Below, piece after piece: positions 10,940 through 22,763 of a DNA stretch of 64,000 bases. The first letter of the stretch is position 1, and each line of letters starts with the position of its first letter. This DNA is from Glycine soja (taxonomy: Eukaryota; Streptophyta; Magnoliopsida; Fabales; Fabaceae), in the NCBI RefSeq assembly GCF_004193775.1, contig NC_041021.1, positions 35,351,718 to 35,415,717 of the forward strand, given 5' to 3'. The position numbers were made by a program, and so were the translations under genes. The notes below the pieces were generated by a model, which saw only the letters and a list, made by a program, of their open reading frames with translations, ran no database searches and was not told where the DNA came from.

Positions 10940-13083
10940 ATGGACGAAGACCAGTAGATGTATGATAATATGATGTCTAAAGAAGTTGATATAAATGTTG
11001 AAAATTTGGAAGATGTTGGCGTTAAAGTAGAACACGTTGATTGCTCTGATGCCTTTAATACTTCTCAAGTATTTGTGTAATTTGTTGTTGTTGGTATAGT
11101 AATTATATTACATAGAGTTTTATTGATGTCAGACCTTATTTGAATTATGTTCTAGCTATTTGCTAGCCGTGATGAAGTTTTATAATGGGCTCGATCGATG
11201 GCTCATGACATTGGATTTGTTGTTGTTATAATGAGGTTAGACACCAATATTGGTGTTTGAGGAAGAGCCTTATTTCTGTTGATAGCCTGTGAAAGGAGTG
11301 GTGAGTATAGGCTTAAGAAACATAATTTGGTAAGAACATGCACTGGCACTAGAAAATGTGGATGCCCGTTTAAGTTGCGTGCGAAGCCAGTTTTGGGAGG
11401 AGAATGATGGATGGTGAAATTAATTTGTAGGGTTCACAATCACGAAATGGCAAAGTCATTAGTTGGGCATCCATATGCAAGTTGACTAACAAAGGATGAG
11501 AAGATTGTTGTTGCTGATATGACGAAGTTCATGGTGAAGCCAAGAAATATTTTGTTGACGTTGAAGGACCACAATGACAACAATTATACAACAATCAAAT
11601 AGATTTACAATGCCAGACATGCTTATTGTTCTTCCATAAGAGGGAGTAACACCGAAATGCAACAAATGATGATGCTGCTTGATCAAGATCAATATATTCA
11701 CTGGCATAGGCTGAAGGATGATAATGTTGTACGTGACTTGTTCTGGAGTCATCTTGATGCAGTAAAGTTAACCAATTCTTGTAATTTGGTTTTCTTGATC
11801 GACAATACCTACAAAACAAATAGGTACAAACTGTCGTTGCTTGATATTGTTGGTGTTACACCAACAAGAAGAACATTCTCTGCTGCTTTTGCTTACTTGG
11901 AAGGAGAACATGTTAATAATGTTGTGTGGGATCTACAGCAGTTTCAGGGTCTTTTCATGAGAGTTGATGCACTCCCCGGGGTTATTGTCACCAACATAGA
12001 TTTGTCTCTGATGAATCTAGTGAAAATTGTATTCCCGGATGCTACGAACTCGCTGTGTCGGTTCCACATTGACAAGAATGTGAAGGCAAAGTGCAAAACC
12101 CTGGTTGCTCAAAAGAATGCATGGGATTATGTGATGGAGGCTTGGGGGAGTTTGGTTGACTGTCCATGTGAGAGTTCTTTTGATGAGTACCTTAAAAACT
12201 TTGAAATGGCTTGCTCTCCGTGGCCTATGTTTGTGGACTATGTATGTCAAACATGGGTGGTTCCGCACAAAGAAATACTTGTGAAAGCATGGACCAACAA
12301 AGTGATGCATCTAGGAAACACAACCACTAACAGGTATCAATATTATTTTTTGTTTAAGTGTTGACTTAATTGAAAATGTTGCAGTAGTTTACATGTTGTT
12401 GTATATTTCATGTGTAGGGTCGAGAGTGCTCATTGGTCATTAAAGAGACTTCTACATAACTCTTTTGGTGACATATGCAATGGTTGGGCATGTGTTTAAA
12501 GTTACCTTGTACAAAAAACTACTTGGCATGGTATCAAGGTACGCTTTAAATGAAATTGTTGTTGAGTATGAGCATGTAGCTTATGCAGGAAAAGACCCTT
12601 CATCACATTGTGGATGTGTCATGAGGAGTACGCACGGTCTTCCATGTACATGTGAGTTGTACAAATATGTTTTTAGCTCCATACCACTCGAGACAATTCA
12701 TATATTTTGGCGGAGACTTAGTTTTTCAGATCAAGGGTTATGTGAGACACAGGTGACCATAACTGAAGAGATGGAAACCATATTGAAACGCTTTGAGCAG
12801 CTCGATGTTTGTGGCAAATTACATTTGAAGTAAAAGCTGTGAGAAATTGCTTATCCTAATATGAACTCCATGTGTCCTCCTCCAGAAAAGGTGAAGACCA
12901 AGGGTGCTCCAAAAAAACCGTTGACCAAACAACAAAAGTCAACAAAAAGCTATCCGTCTTATTAGGAGTACCTTGATGCGTTACACTCCATGCAAAATAG
13001 TATTTCTTCAGTAAAACGTAGTGCATCAACATATGAGGAACCAATACAGAGACAAAATATTCCAATGTTGGATCAATCTCATC
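10940..13083 (+). pseudogene. MULE (mudrA/FAR1-like) transposase
   Basis: Cut-and-paste transposase. The start is taken at ATG 10940, followed by an acidic leader. A FAR1-type zinc finger region lies at about 11155-11450 (CGCPFKLRAK, then HNHEM). The MULE catalytic domain at 11657-12331 contains FLIDNTYKTNRYKL (first catalytic Asp), VIVTNIDLSLM and CRFHIDKNV. A probable intron lies at about 12332-12416 (GT...AG). A SWIM-like zinc segment, HCGCVMRSTHGLPCTCEL, is at 12604-12657. A Lys-rich linker, KVKTKGAPKK, continues to about 13000. Stops occur at 10955 and later, and a frameshift after the intron breaks it. Confidence 0.85.
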
Positions 13084-13483
13084 CGTGCATCTAGGATTCT
13101 ATTGAAAACATTATTGATTTCAAAGCGTATGGTAATTGTGGTTATCGGGCAATAGTTGCGCTATTGGGTATGGGTAAAGAATCATGGTGATTGGTGCACA
13201 ACCATCCATGTGTATGGAAATCATTTTGTATAGGTAATTGCATAATTATGATGTTAGTATAACCGGTGACACTGTAGTTGGTTATCTTATGTTCAATTTG
13301 TTTGTCGTTATCTAACAGATTTTGTTATGAGACCATTGTCCTTTACCACTAGTGGCGTTGTTGTGGAGTACACATTGTCATTCTCCGGCAAAGCAGTGGC
13401 CCACTCCGTACATAGGTAGAATGCAGCGTTACACAAATTTGTCTAGGCTGAAAACCAAATTTGTTGATTTAGGTGAACCATGA
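13084..13483 (+). pseudogene. OTU-type cysteine protease domain of MULE
   Basis: YGNCGYRAIVALLGMGKESW at about 13126-13185 matches the DGNCGYRAIAALLGMG signature of OTU domains fused to legume MULE transposases. The Asp normally just before GNC is replaced by Tyr. A probable intron (about 13233-13310) separates this from the C-terminal part, ALLWSTHCHSPAKQWPTPYI to VDLGEP plus stop at about 13481. It probably formed one protein with the upstream transposase. Stops after SHPCI and ESW show it is dead. Confidence 0.75.
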
Positions 13484-13814
13484 ACATAAAATATGTTATT
13501 ACCACTAACGTTTGTGTAAATAGTTATTTTGTTGACATTCATAATTTTGATTTCAGTCATTATTTTAAAAAGTTAGGAAATAATTAAGTGCTATGAAAAT
13601 AATAAACATACGGTTTCATTAGCTAATGGACACGAATTCAAACATTACATTAACTTCAACATAGTTGAAACAAAAGAAAAATGCATGAAAAACTACAATT
13701 AACTAATACTAATTTTCCATTGAATCATGTTTACTAAAAACAACTAAAATTTCTATTGGCCCAAATTGTTTCCAGTGGTTAGACTGTACTAAGACCTTTA
13801 GCACGTCATTGTCA
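13484..13814 (+). other. MULE intergenic spacer, left of CACTA-1
   Basis: AT-rich DNA between the convergent OTU and mobile-domain genes; no gene seen. A 30-bp stretch (TTGTTTCCAGTGGTTAGACT and following) near 13767 recurs almost identically near 22173, across the CACTA-1 insertion. TSD TCA lies at 13812-13814. Confidence 0.6.
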
Positions 13815-14015
13815 GACTACTAAAAAAATGAGTTTTAACATCGTCCTATTAACATCGGTTATTTCAAAATCGATGTCGTTAAACACTTACAACATCGGTT
13901 TTCAAATAACCTATGTTAAAATCACACTAAATTCAGTTTTAACATTGGTTATTTGAAAATCAATGTTGTAAGTGCTTAACGATATCGATTTTCAAATAAC
14001 TGATGTTAATATAAA
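13815..14015 (+). repeat. CACTA-1 left subterminal repeats
   Basis: At least four copies of a 15-20 base word AACATCGGTTATTTGAAAA / CGATGTTGTAAG in both orientations, forming short inverted repeats. In the CACTA family these are the expected binding sites for the accessory transposition protein. Confidence 0.8.
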
Positions 14016-15000
14016 CTCTTTTTCTTTAATTATTTATATATTTTTTTAAAAATCATATATTGAGTTATTAATTATATTTTAATAAAAAAATATAATAATT
14101 AATAAACAATAACAAATTCAAAAGGTAAGCATTTAAAAATTAAACTAAATTTTTAAAATAAATTCTATAATTTTATTTTTATTATTTCATGATTATAATT
14201 TAAATATGACACACATTTATATAAATTATTGCATATTATTTCATTTGAAAATAAAAAAATGTTTTTAATAATAGTGTTTAACTTTTATAGAATTTTTATA
14301 GAATGTTGGTAAAAACAATTATATCGTAAAATAATTAAAATTTATTATTAATATATTTTATTTCATTATTATAAAAATAAAAATTTAGATTTTTTTCTTC
14401 TTAAAAAGGTCATAGTTTTCAATACTTATCATCGTTCTCCTTTGCCTCTGCTTTGTTGGCTCTTGTATTTATTTTCTGATTCTTATTGTACTTTAATCAG
14501 ACACAAGGATTTGAAGAGCAAGGACACCGCTAGAAATCACTTCACTTGTACCCATTTTTTCTTTAATTTATAAATCTCAGTGACAATATATTTGTGGGTG
14601 CCGGTGGGAAATAAAATGATTTAAGAAGCCATCCATGCTTTCTATGAAGCAAAAATTGGGCACCCAAAGTTGTCGGATAATTTGGTCTTATATAAGGCAG
14701 TCTTTTAATCATTGAAAAGTAGTATCAATTTTTTTTTGTCGAAAGTAGTATCGAATTAGTCATTGAAAATAAGATTAATTTAATTTTATTAAAGTTAAAA
14801 GTAACGAGTAGATTTTCAATTATAAAAAAATTCCCTTTAGTGAAATATATTTGTCATAATATATTTTTTTGTTTGTAAAAAAAAAAGAAGTAAAGAGCAA
14901 AGAGGCGCATTAAACAACAGTTAGCATTAATGGTCCCATCCATCCTCACCTTTGGATCTCATCTTTCCCATTCCATTCCCACCGTCTGATCCTTTTCCTC
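14016..15000 (+). other. AT-rich CACTA-1 interior
   Basis: Very AT-rich noncoding DNA; no frame or recognised repeat seen. Confidence 0.6.
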
Positions 15001-15415
15001 TTTCTCTTCCTATTTCTTTTCACAATTTCAATTTCAATTCGCGAGTATGAACTTGTTTGGCTGAACGAAGAACCCTAACCTCTCACCAGTGCAAGCTTCT
15101 CCTGCAACCCTCTAGATGATCAACTGGGATCCCAACCGCTCTCACCCTCGCCAGGTCTTTGATTCTTCTTTCCTTATTTCATGCCACCACACCAATCCTA
15201 TTATGTTCTTTTCCTTCCTATTTCTTATTTTCTTTTGTTATCTCTGTTATTCTACTTGCTCAATCCTTTTTGTGCCTTTAATTTATGTTTTACAACTTTT
15301 TCATGCCATTCCCCGTAGACAGTGAAAACCATGCCATTCCTTACAACGATTGAGGAGGATGTCAACCTCCAATTGGACTGAAGGGACTCCAACCAAACCA
15401 TAATATTCCAAGGTG
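15001..15415 (+). pseudogene. Unidentified host-gene fragment: 5' UTR plus two exon-like blocks
   Basis: Composition changes to a pyrimidine-rich 5'-UTR style, then ATG at 15116 opens MINWDPNRSHPRQ, ending at 15154 in CAG followed by GT. After a T-rich intron-like stretch with TAG near 15319, a second block, TVKTMPFLTTIEEDVNLQLD, runs in frame to a stop. The exon-intron grammar and the abrupt end suggest a fragment of a host gene captured by CACTA-1. I do not recognise the protein, and a function should not be assigned. Confidence 0.4.
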
Positions 15416-17525
15416 ATAAAGTTCTCATTCTGTATATTATATTTCATTCTCGTTTTATAATTTAAATAATAGAACATAATATTATTCTCGTAATTTAAAA
15501 GTTACTTTGTTTGAATATCTTTCTCTCACGATAAAGGAATATTTTGATTGTTACTTAAACCACGACTTATATATACTATTATAATAATAATTTATTAATT
15601 AAGTACTGCATGTCTAATTAAATATTGACTCAACACTTTTATATTTTTTTGGAACATTGTAATTACAAGTGAATGTTTGAGTTCTCTCTCATTGTTTGAA
15701 TAGAGAGAGATAAAATGAGTTTGTGACTCACATAATGATGTTATGTGGCCTACAAGCTCATTAAAACTTGATCATGGATTAGATGAGTTCAAAAGCAAAA
15801 TTGTGAAGCTTTTTCTAATGAAATTTCATTAGTCATATAAAATATTAATTGTTGTCGGAGAATAAGGCCAATGCAGTCTTCAAAATAAAATAGTAAAGTA
15901 GATGATGCATTGTAATATTAAAATTAGATAATGATAATATAAAGCAGTAATCAACTAAAGCACGTTGAATTCTCTTTATAATTTAAACCGTAATTTAATA
16001 TATAGATATAAATAAAAAATGAGGAAAGGAATAGTATGGGAAAAAGTTGAAGGAAAGAGAAAAAAAATACTTAAGTTGTTTTGACCAAAAAAAATTCTTT
16101 ACTTAGTTAATTAAGAAAAATGTAAGAATAAATAAAATTCTCTATTATTCTACTTGCTCAATTCTTTGTTACGAAGAAAATGTTGTCTAAATTATTTAGA
16201 GCAAAAAAGTGGTATATTTGAAAATTAGAGAATTTAAAATTAGATAATAATTTATAAAAAAAACTAAAATCAAACTTTTTAATTGAAGTAGAATCAAACT
16301 TTGGAGAGATTGACAATTTTTTTTTTAATATTTAACACGTAAGCCTTTTGGCTTAAACATGAGTATATAGTTGTCTTGCTTAGTGTTTAGTGTTTTGCCA
16401 CACCAATCCTATTGCATGCCACCACACCCAAGTGCTTAGTGTTTTGCTTAGTATGTATGACATATTATGCATTGTGTTGCAATGATAGGAGAGCTAGAAT
16501 TGTGCTATGATTGTAATTAGTTGTTTCGCTTTGCCATTTTTATGGTTTCTACTCAGAAATGAATCTAGCTAGCTTATGAGTTTTTGGAGTAATTTTATTT
16601 TTTCTTAATATAAAATATATGCATAGTTATAAATTTTTCTTATAATTGGAAATATAGTTGAAAAAATAATGTATAATACAAATATTATCCTCACTAATTT
16701 ATACCAAGAAATATTACTCTCATAATTTAAAATTTCTGGATGCGTCACGGCTTCTAATCTCTTGCTATTTATTTGTAATCTTTGAGTGAGGGTTCTATCT
16801 ATAGTAGACATCTTACTGCTATACATAAATGCACACCAGCTTATTGATGGTTGTGTATTTCAAAAGTTTAAGCTATTAAACGAAGATGCATATTGTCTTA
16901 AGCAATTTTGCAGTTAGGTTTTTGCATCGTGATCACGATATTCGCTGCTGCACACTATTCTAGTCATCACCACAGGTACCAAACTTTTTCACAAATTTTT
17001 TATGCTTAATTTTGTTACCATTGTTTTTGTATGTTGATTTATGGCATTAATGTATTTTGCTTTAATTAGATACAAGTTTTGTTCATAAAGAGTGAACCTT
17101 ATATTCTCGTTTGAGATTGAATACAATGATTACTGCAGACAGTTTGCATTAATCATTGTATTGAATCTTGAATTGTCCATTTGGACAGTTTGGGGAGACT
17201 CATATTTTTATGGTAGATCCATGCTTTAAGGTTAAAATTCTTTTGTTTAATTTGATGAAATTTTGGTACAATGCATTTCTAATTGTTCTCTGAGTGCATA
17301 CTTGATTATTGGGGAATTAATGCCACCGATTTCATGTCGTGTACTTGGAGACCAATGCAAAATGCTGCTAAAATTTCATCAAATTTAACAAAATAAGATA
17401 AACCTTGACGCATGAATCTACCATAAAAAAGTGTCTTCCTGAATGGGATAGGGCCACACCTTAAATGAAAAAGTGAGATTTCATGCATTGAATGAGTTTC
17501 AGAGTATGACGGAGTTATTATTTAG
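15416..17525 (+). other. Noncoding CACTA-1 interior
   Basis: AT-rich, with no supported gene. A short phrase ATGCCACCACACC occurs both at about 15180 and 16418, hinting at an internal duplication. An inverted repeat at 17211-17425 is listed separately. Confidence 0.5.
17211..17425. repeat. Imperfect inverted repeat
   Basis: Text around 17211-17277 (TGGTAGATCCATGC to TTTGATGAAATTTTGG to AATGCATT) returns complemented at about 17349-17425 (AATGCAAAATG to AAATTTCATCAAATTT to GAATCTACCA). The arms are about 70 bp with a loop of similar length. It lies just before the transposase start. Confidence 0.6.
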
Positions 17526-18146
17526 ATGAATCGAAGTTGGATGAATGAAAGTCGCTTGAGCCCTACGTATGAGGAAAGCATGGAACAATTCTTACAATTT
17601 GCTTCAGAAAGTAGATCGGAAGAAAACGGTAAGTTTTTTTGTTCATGCATTAATTGTTTGAACGGGAGACGACAAAAAGTTGACGACATACAGGAGCATC
17701 TGTTGTGTGATGGGATTAAGAGGAATTATACGACGTGGATATGGCATGGTGAATTGACAGACATGCAGAGTGGGTCTCAATCTAAATCGTTTGATGTAGA
17801 AATGAGAGATCACTTGGAGGATATGATTCGTGACCTTAGACAAGAGTCTTTTCAATAAGCACATGCTCCTATGTATGATACATTGCAAACTGATTCAAAG
17901 AAACCTTTGTATCCGGGGTGCAAGAATTCGTTGACACTGTTATCGGCAGTTTTAAGTCTGGTTAATGTCAAAGCCAGATATGGGTGGAGTGACAAAAGCT
18001 TTAGTTCACTGCTTCAAGTAGTGCATGACATGCTTCCAGAGGAAAACACATTGCCTAAAAGTTACTATCAAGCGAAGAAAATATTGTGTCCCATGGGTAT
18101 GGAGTATCAGAAGATTCATGCTTGCCCGAATGATTGCATATTGTAC

Positions 18147-19055
18147 TGATGCAATCCTATCTCGCAAGGGCATTGGGTAGAAGACTCCAAGTAGATTGGG
18201 CTAGAGATCCAAGGGATGGCCCTAGGGTTCTCTTGAGCCTTAGGGTAGATTTCGAGCCCATGGGCTAAGTATAAGCCCGCTTATCTTTGTAAATATTAGA
18301 ATAGGTTTTTCCTTCGTTTGGGCCTTGTATTTTGGCCATTCTAGTAGTATAGGGTTTTAGCCTTGTATTTCGGGGCATTTTGAGTAGTCTTTGTAGTAAG
18401 GACTTTTTTTTTTCTATTTTCATGTTTTTTGTCATGGGGGTGAGCTTAGTTATTATAGGGGGTGTGTAGCTAAGTTCTAGCTTCTCATCTCAAGGAGGTG
18501 AGCTTAGCTATTAGAGAGGTATGTGTAGCTAAGCTCTAGCTTCTTTAGGAATCTTCTTAAGGAAGCTTCTCCAGGAGGTGAGCTTAGTTATGAGAGGGGT
18601 GTGTGTAGCTAAGCTCTAGCTTCTCAAGGAAGTTTTCTCAAAGAAGCTTCTCAAGGAAGTTTTCTCAAGAAAGCTTCTCAAGGAAGCTACCTAGTCTATA
18701 AATAGAAGCATGTGTAACACTTGTTGTAACTTTGATGAATGAGAGTCTTGTGAGACATACTTCAAAGTTCCACTTCTCTCCCTCTTTTATTCCTTCAATT
18801 TCGTGCTCCCCCCTCTTTCTTTCCCTCCCTCTTTCTTTTCCTCCATTGAAGCATCTTTCCAAGCTTCTTATCCAAGGCTCATCTTGGTGGTGAAGCTCCT
18901 TCCTCCATGGCTTATTCCATAATGGATGGCGCCTCCTCTCACCTCTTTTCCTTTGTCTTCCGCTGCATCTCCATGGTGAAAAATCACCATTAAAGGACCC
19001 CATTGAAGCTCAAAGATCCAGCCTCCATAGAAGCCCCACAAGCAAGCTTCCATCA
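18147..19055 (+). mobile_element. Solo LTR (909 bp), relative of the 27343 Ty3 element
   Basis: Begins TGATGCAATCC and ends CATCA, flanked by TGTAC on both sides (18142-18146 and 19056-19060). The first 170 bases closely follow the LTR at 27343 (CAAGGGCATTGG, then AGAAGACTCCAAG). The middle differs, with tandem AAGCTTCTCAAGGAAG-like words at 18540-18690. It splits the Tnp2 codons CILY and RHQF. A solo LTR implies recombination between two LTRs that removed the internal region. Confidence 0.88.
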
Positions 19056-19363
19056 TGTACAGACATCAATTTCAAGAAATGTCGAAATGCCCTAGATGTG
19101 GGGTATCACGGTATAAACTCAAGGATGATGAGGAGTGTAGTAGTGATGAAAACTCAAACAAGGGCCCCCCAGCGAAGGTGTTGTGGTATCTTTCGATCAT
19201 TCCAAGGTTTAAGCGTCTGTTTGCTAATGGAGATCACGCAAAAGACCTTACATGGCATGCAAATTGGAGAAACTGTGATGGAAGGCTTCGTCATCCGGCT
19301 AATTCCTCATAGTGGAAGAAGATAGATTGTTTGTATCCGGATTTTGGCAAAGAGGCAAGAAAT

Positions 19364-20326
19364 TGTTGGACCAGTGGCATCAATAACTTAAGAGGAGGTG
19401 AATTAATTTCCCACTAACAAACTTTTAACCCTCCTTCTAAGTGATAGGCTTAGAATGCAGAAATGTTCTTTAAATATGCAAGACAAAATTGATTGCAATA
19501 AAATAAAAGAGATAAGGGAAGAGAGAAATGCAAACTCGATTTATACTGGTTCGGCCACTCCCCGTGCCTACGTTCAGTCCTCAAGCAACCCACTTGAGAT
19601 TTTCCATACTCTTTGTATAATCCTTTTACAAAGTCTGAACCACAAAGGGACAATCCATCCCTTGTGTTCAGTAATCCTTACAACTTAAGAGACCATCGGT
19701 CCCTTAATCAATCTCTTTGTATAATCCTTTCCTCAATGAACTCTTAATAGATTTGCAAGTATTTGCCCAAGAGTTATTGAGAGAGCATTTGGCAATGAAG
19801 TTCTCTTCGAATATCTCTTTCTTGCTTTTTGAAGTCAGACACACACATATATATATAGGCCCTTCATGCCTTTTCAAAATGGTTTGAAGAGATGTGTCTT
19901 TTCAAAAAGCTTTTTTTGAAATTCTTCACTGGTAAGCGATTACAAGTTTCTGGTAATCGGTTACACAGTTAAATTTTGAAGGGTCATGACTTTTGAATTT
20001 GAATTTCAAGAGTTTCGTTGCTGGTAATCGATTACAAACAACTGGTAATCGACTACATGTTCAAAATTCAAAACCCTTTTTAACAATTAAATCTCAAACT
20101 TGTCTTCTGGTAATCAATTACACTGTCTGGTAATCGATTACTAGAGCCTTGCATATCTTGGAGTCACTTTGTTTTGAGGCAAGGCTTGATCTTAAAGTAA
20201 TCTTGAAGCAAGGCTTTGTTTGTTGAAGCAATATTGTATTAATCTTGAAGCAATGCGTATCCTTTGAAGCAGCCCTGTTTGATTCTTCTTTGGCATCATC
20301 AAAATTCATGTATTCATGCATTCACA
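19364..20326. mobile_element. Solo LTR (963 bp), unrelated family
   Basis: Begins TGTTGGACCAGTGG and ends CATTCACA. Flanks are GAAAT (19359-19363) and AAAAT (20327-20331), one mismatch. It contains several GGTAATCGATTACA-type words at 19930-20150. It separates Tnp2 GKEARN from LRLGL. Copia-like by style, but the family is not certain. Confidence 0.8.
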
Positions 20327-21381
20327 AAAATCTTAGGCTTGGACTAACCACTAATGGAATGAATCCATATGGCAGTTTAAGCATGCAACACAGTTCGTGG
20401 CCAGTTTTGCTAGTGATTTACAATTTGCCTCCTTGGTTGTGCATGAAACGAAAATACATGGTGTTGTCTATGATGATAACGGGCCCAAGACAGCCAGGAA
20501 ATGACATTGATGTTTATCTCAATCCCTTGATTGAAGACCTGACAAAGTTGTGGGGCGAAGGGGTTTTAGTGTTTGATGGGTTTCAAAATGAGACATTTAA
20601 TTTGCGTGCAATGCTTTTTTGTACCATTAATGATTTTCTAGCATATGGGAATTTAAGCAGTTACAGTGTTAAGGGCCATTGTGCATGCCCCATCTGTGAA
20701 GAAGGCATAAGCTACATACAAATGAAACATGGAAGAAAAATAGTGTACACTAGGCATCGGTATTTTCTTAAACCTCATCATCCTTACCGATGATTGAAAA
20801 AAGCATTTAATGGAAGTTAAGAGCATGAAAATGCACCGGTACCGTTGACTGGTGACCAAGTCTTCCAACGGGTTCAACACCTGAATACAATATTTGGAAA
20901 GATCCAAAAGAAGGACAAAAGTAAGACTTGCATATGGAAGAAAAGGTCAATTTTGTTTGATCTTCCGTACTAGGATGATTTAGATGTTAGACATTGTATT
21001 GATGTTATGCATGTGGAGAAAATGTATGTGATAGTGTCATTGGGACGCTCCTTAACATTCAAGGAAAGACGAAAGATGGTTTGAATACTCGTCAAGATCT
21101 AGATGAGATGGGTATACGAGTGTCGTTACATCCAAGGTCTGATGGTAAAAAAATATACTTGCCTCCAGCTTGTCATACTTTGTCCAGAAAGGAGAAGATC
21201 AGTTTTTGTCAGTGCTTACGCTAGGTCAAAGTCCCACAAGGATACTCTTCAAATATTAAGAGCCTTGTGCATTTGAAGGATCTTAAGTTGGTAGGCTTAA
21301 AGTCTCGCGATTATCACGTCTTGATGCAGCAATTGTTATCCGTGACCATACCAGACATTTTGCCTAACAAAGTCAGGTTTG

Positions 21382-22119
21382 TCATAACTCGGCTGTGCTT
21401 TTTCTTCAATTTCATTTTGTTATGATTGCTAATATATTATTAACTTATGTTTTATTATATCATGCAGTATTTCACTGATGCTAGACCATTGGAACCAGAG
21501 AGATTGAAAGCGCTTCACATCCAATGGGCAAAATACTATTTGAAAGTTAAAAATGAAACTTAGGATGTTTAGACAATTTTTTAATTGTAGTTTATATTTA
21601 CTTAACATTTTTTACAATTCATGTCTCAACATTAAATATGCTTTAAATTCATAGTAATTAGTAAATTTCTCATGGAATTTCTGGTAAAAATTGTTTCAAA
21701 ACAGAATGAAAATTATATGTTGTGTGGTCTGATTTTAAAATTTATAGGTTAATTTTGGGTTTATTAAAAAAATAGACAACATATTAAAAAAAAGTTCTAA
21801 AACAACATCGGTTTTTTAAAAAACTGATGTTAAATGTCACTTAGTACATCAATTTTTTTAAAAACCGATGTTGTTATTGACATTTAACATCGGTTATTTT
21901 AAAAACCGATGTTGATATGTAGATTTATAACTTTTTTTCATAATTCTTATCATATAACATCGGCTATTTAAATAACCGACGTTGTATTTATTAATTAACA
22001 TCGGTTTTGAAAATCGATGTTAACGATACTACTTTCCACATCGGTACTTTCAACATCAGTTAATAACCGATGTTGAAAGTCTTAGATAACCGATGTAAAA
22101 ATCTTATTTTCTAGTAGTG
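21382..22119 (+). other. CACTA-1 right end with subterminal repeats
   Basis: A short open block DARPLEPERLKALHIQWAKYY at about 21479-21540 may be a remnant of the lost C-terminal coding region. From about 21805, six or more AACATCGGTTTTTAAAAAACCGATGTT-type palindromic words (split here across both arms) lead to the right terminus TAGTAGTG. Confidence 0.75.
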
Positions 22120-22763
22120 TCAGTTTTCAACTCAATATTTTCACAATGGTTTGACTGCTTGTTTCTCCCAAATTGTTTCTAGTAGTTAGACTGTACTAAG
22201 ACCATTCGGAAAAATAAAAGCTAATCTGGAGTTCACAGTGGTTTGATTGATTGTTTCTCCCAAAAATGTCATATTTTGTTGTAAAATGTGGTTTCTGAAG
22301 TTGGATTGGGGAGAGTCTATGATTTTTGTGAGTGTTGGTGTCGTATATATAGATGGTGTTCATTGAGACTAATTGTATTTTTTCTTTAAATAGAAGCGGA
22401 AAAATTTGTCAATGTGTTGTCAAGTAAAACAACTGAGTACTCATTTGTATGTCAGTACATACATGTACTATTCATTTATTTTTAAAATACGCATGTAATT
22501 GATAGTGTGTTGTCAACTTTGATAACGATTTATGATTCTACGTGCTTTATTTTTTGTTGGACGAATTAACGAATGACAAAAGTTTATATCGCATAATTCA
22601 AAACATGTCCATACATAAATGAACCAAATAAATTAAGTATCCTAAAAATTAAAAAATTTACCAAATAAGTAACCAAATGTTACTATCAATAAATAAATCT
22701 ACCAAATAAATAATTTATCATAGAAATTATAAATGACATATATAAGGCACAAATAAAACAAGT
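22120..22763. other. MULE spacer right of CACTA-1
   Basis: AT-rich noncoding DNA between the CACTA-1 TSD and the stop codon of the mobile-domain gene; it would be the 3' flank of that gene. No gene seen. Confidence 0.6.

Larger units (their letters stand above)
17526..21381 (+). pseudogene. Tnp2-type CACTA transposase, interrupted by two solo LTRs
   Basis: An N-terminal transposase-associated domain (17526-17855, with FCSCINCLNGRR and EHLLCDGI) is followed, after one in-frame stop, by the Tnp2 core. YPGCKNSLTLL to ACPNDCILY ends at 18146. HQFQEMSKCPRCGVSRYK to GKEARN (19061-19363) follows the first solo LTR, and LRLGLTTNGMNPYGSLS to KPHHPYR (20332-20793) follows the second. Further pieces (VMHVEKN, CHTLSRKEK, LKDLKLVGLKSRDYH) run to 21381 with stops and a two-base frameshift near 21020. 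The rest of the protein is missing. The protein frame closes cleanly across both insertions when one TSD copy is dropped. Confidence 0.88.
13815..22119 (+). mobile_element. CACTA-1: CACTA DNA transposon with Tnp2 remnant
   Basis: Left end GACTACTAAAAAAATGAG and right end, complemented, CACTACTAGAAAATAAG: CACTA-type termini with one changed left base. The 3-bp duplication TCA (13812-13814 and 22120-22122) flanks it. Subterminal copies of AACATCGGTTATTTGAAAA-like palindromes occur at both ends. A decayed Tnp2 transposase runs on +. Two solo LTRs expanded it from about 6.4 kb to 8.3 kb. The second gene typical of CACTA elements (TnpA/Tnp1 type) was not found, nor was the last third of Tnp2. Confidence 0.9.
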
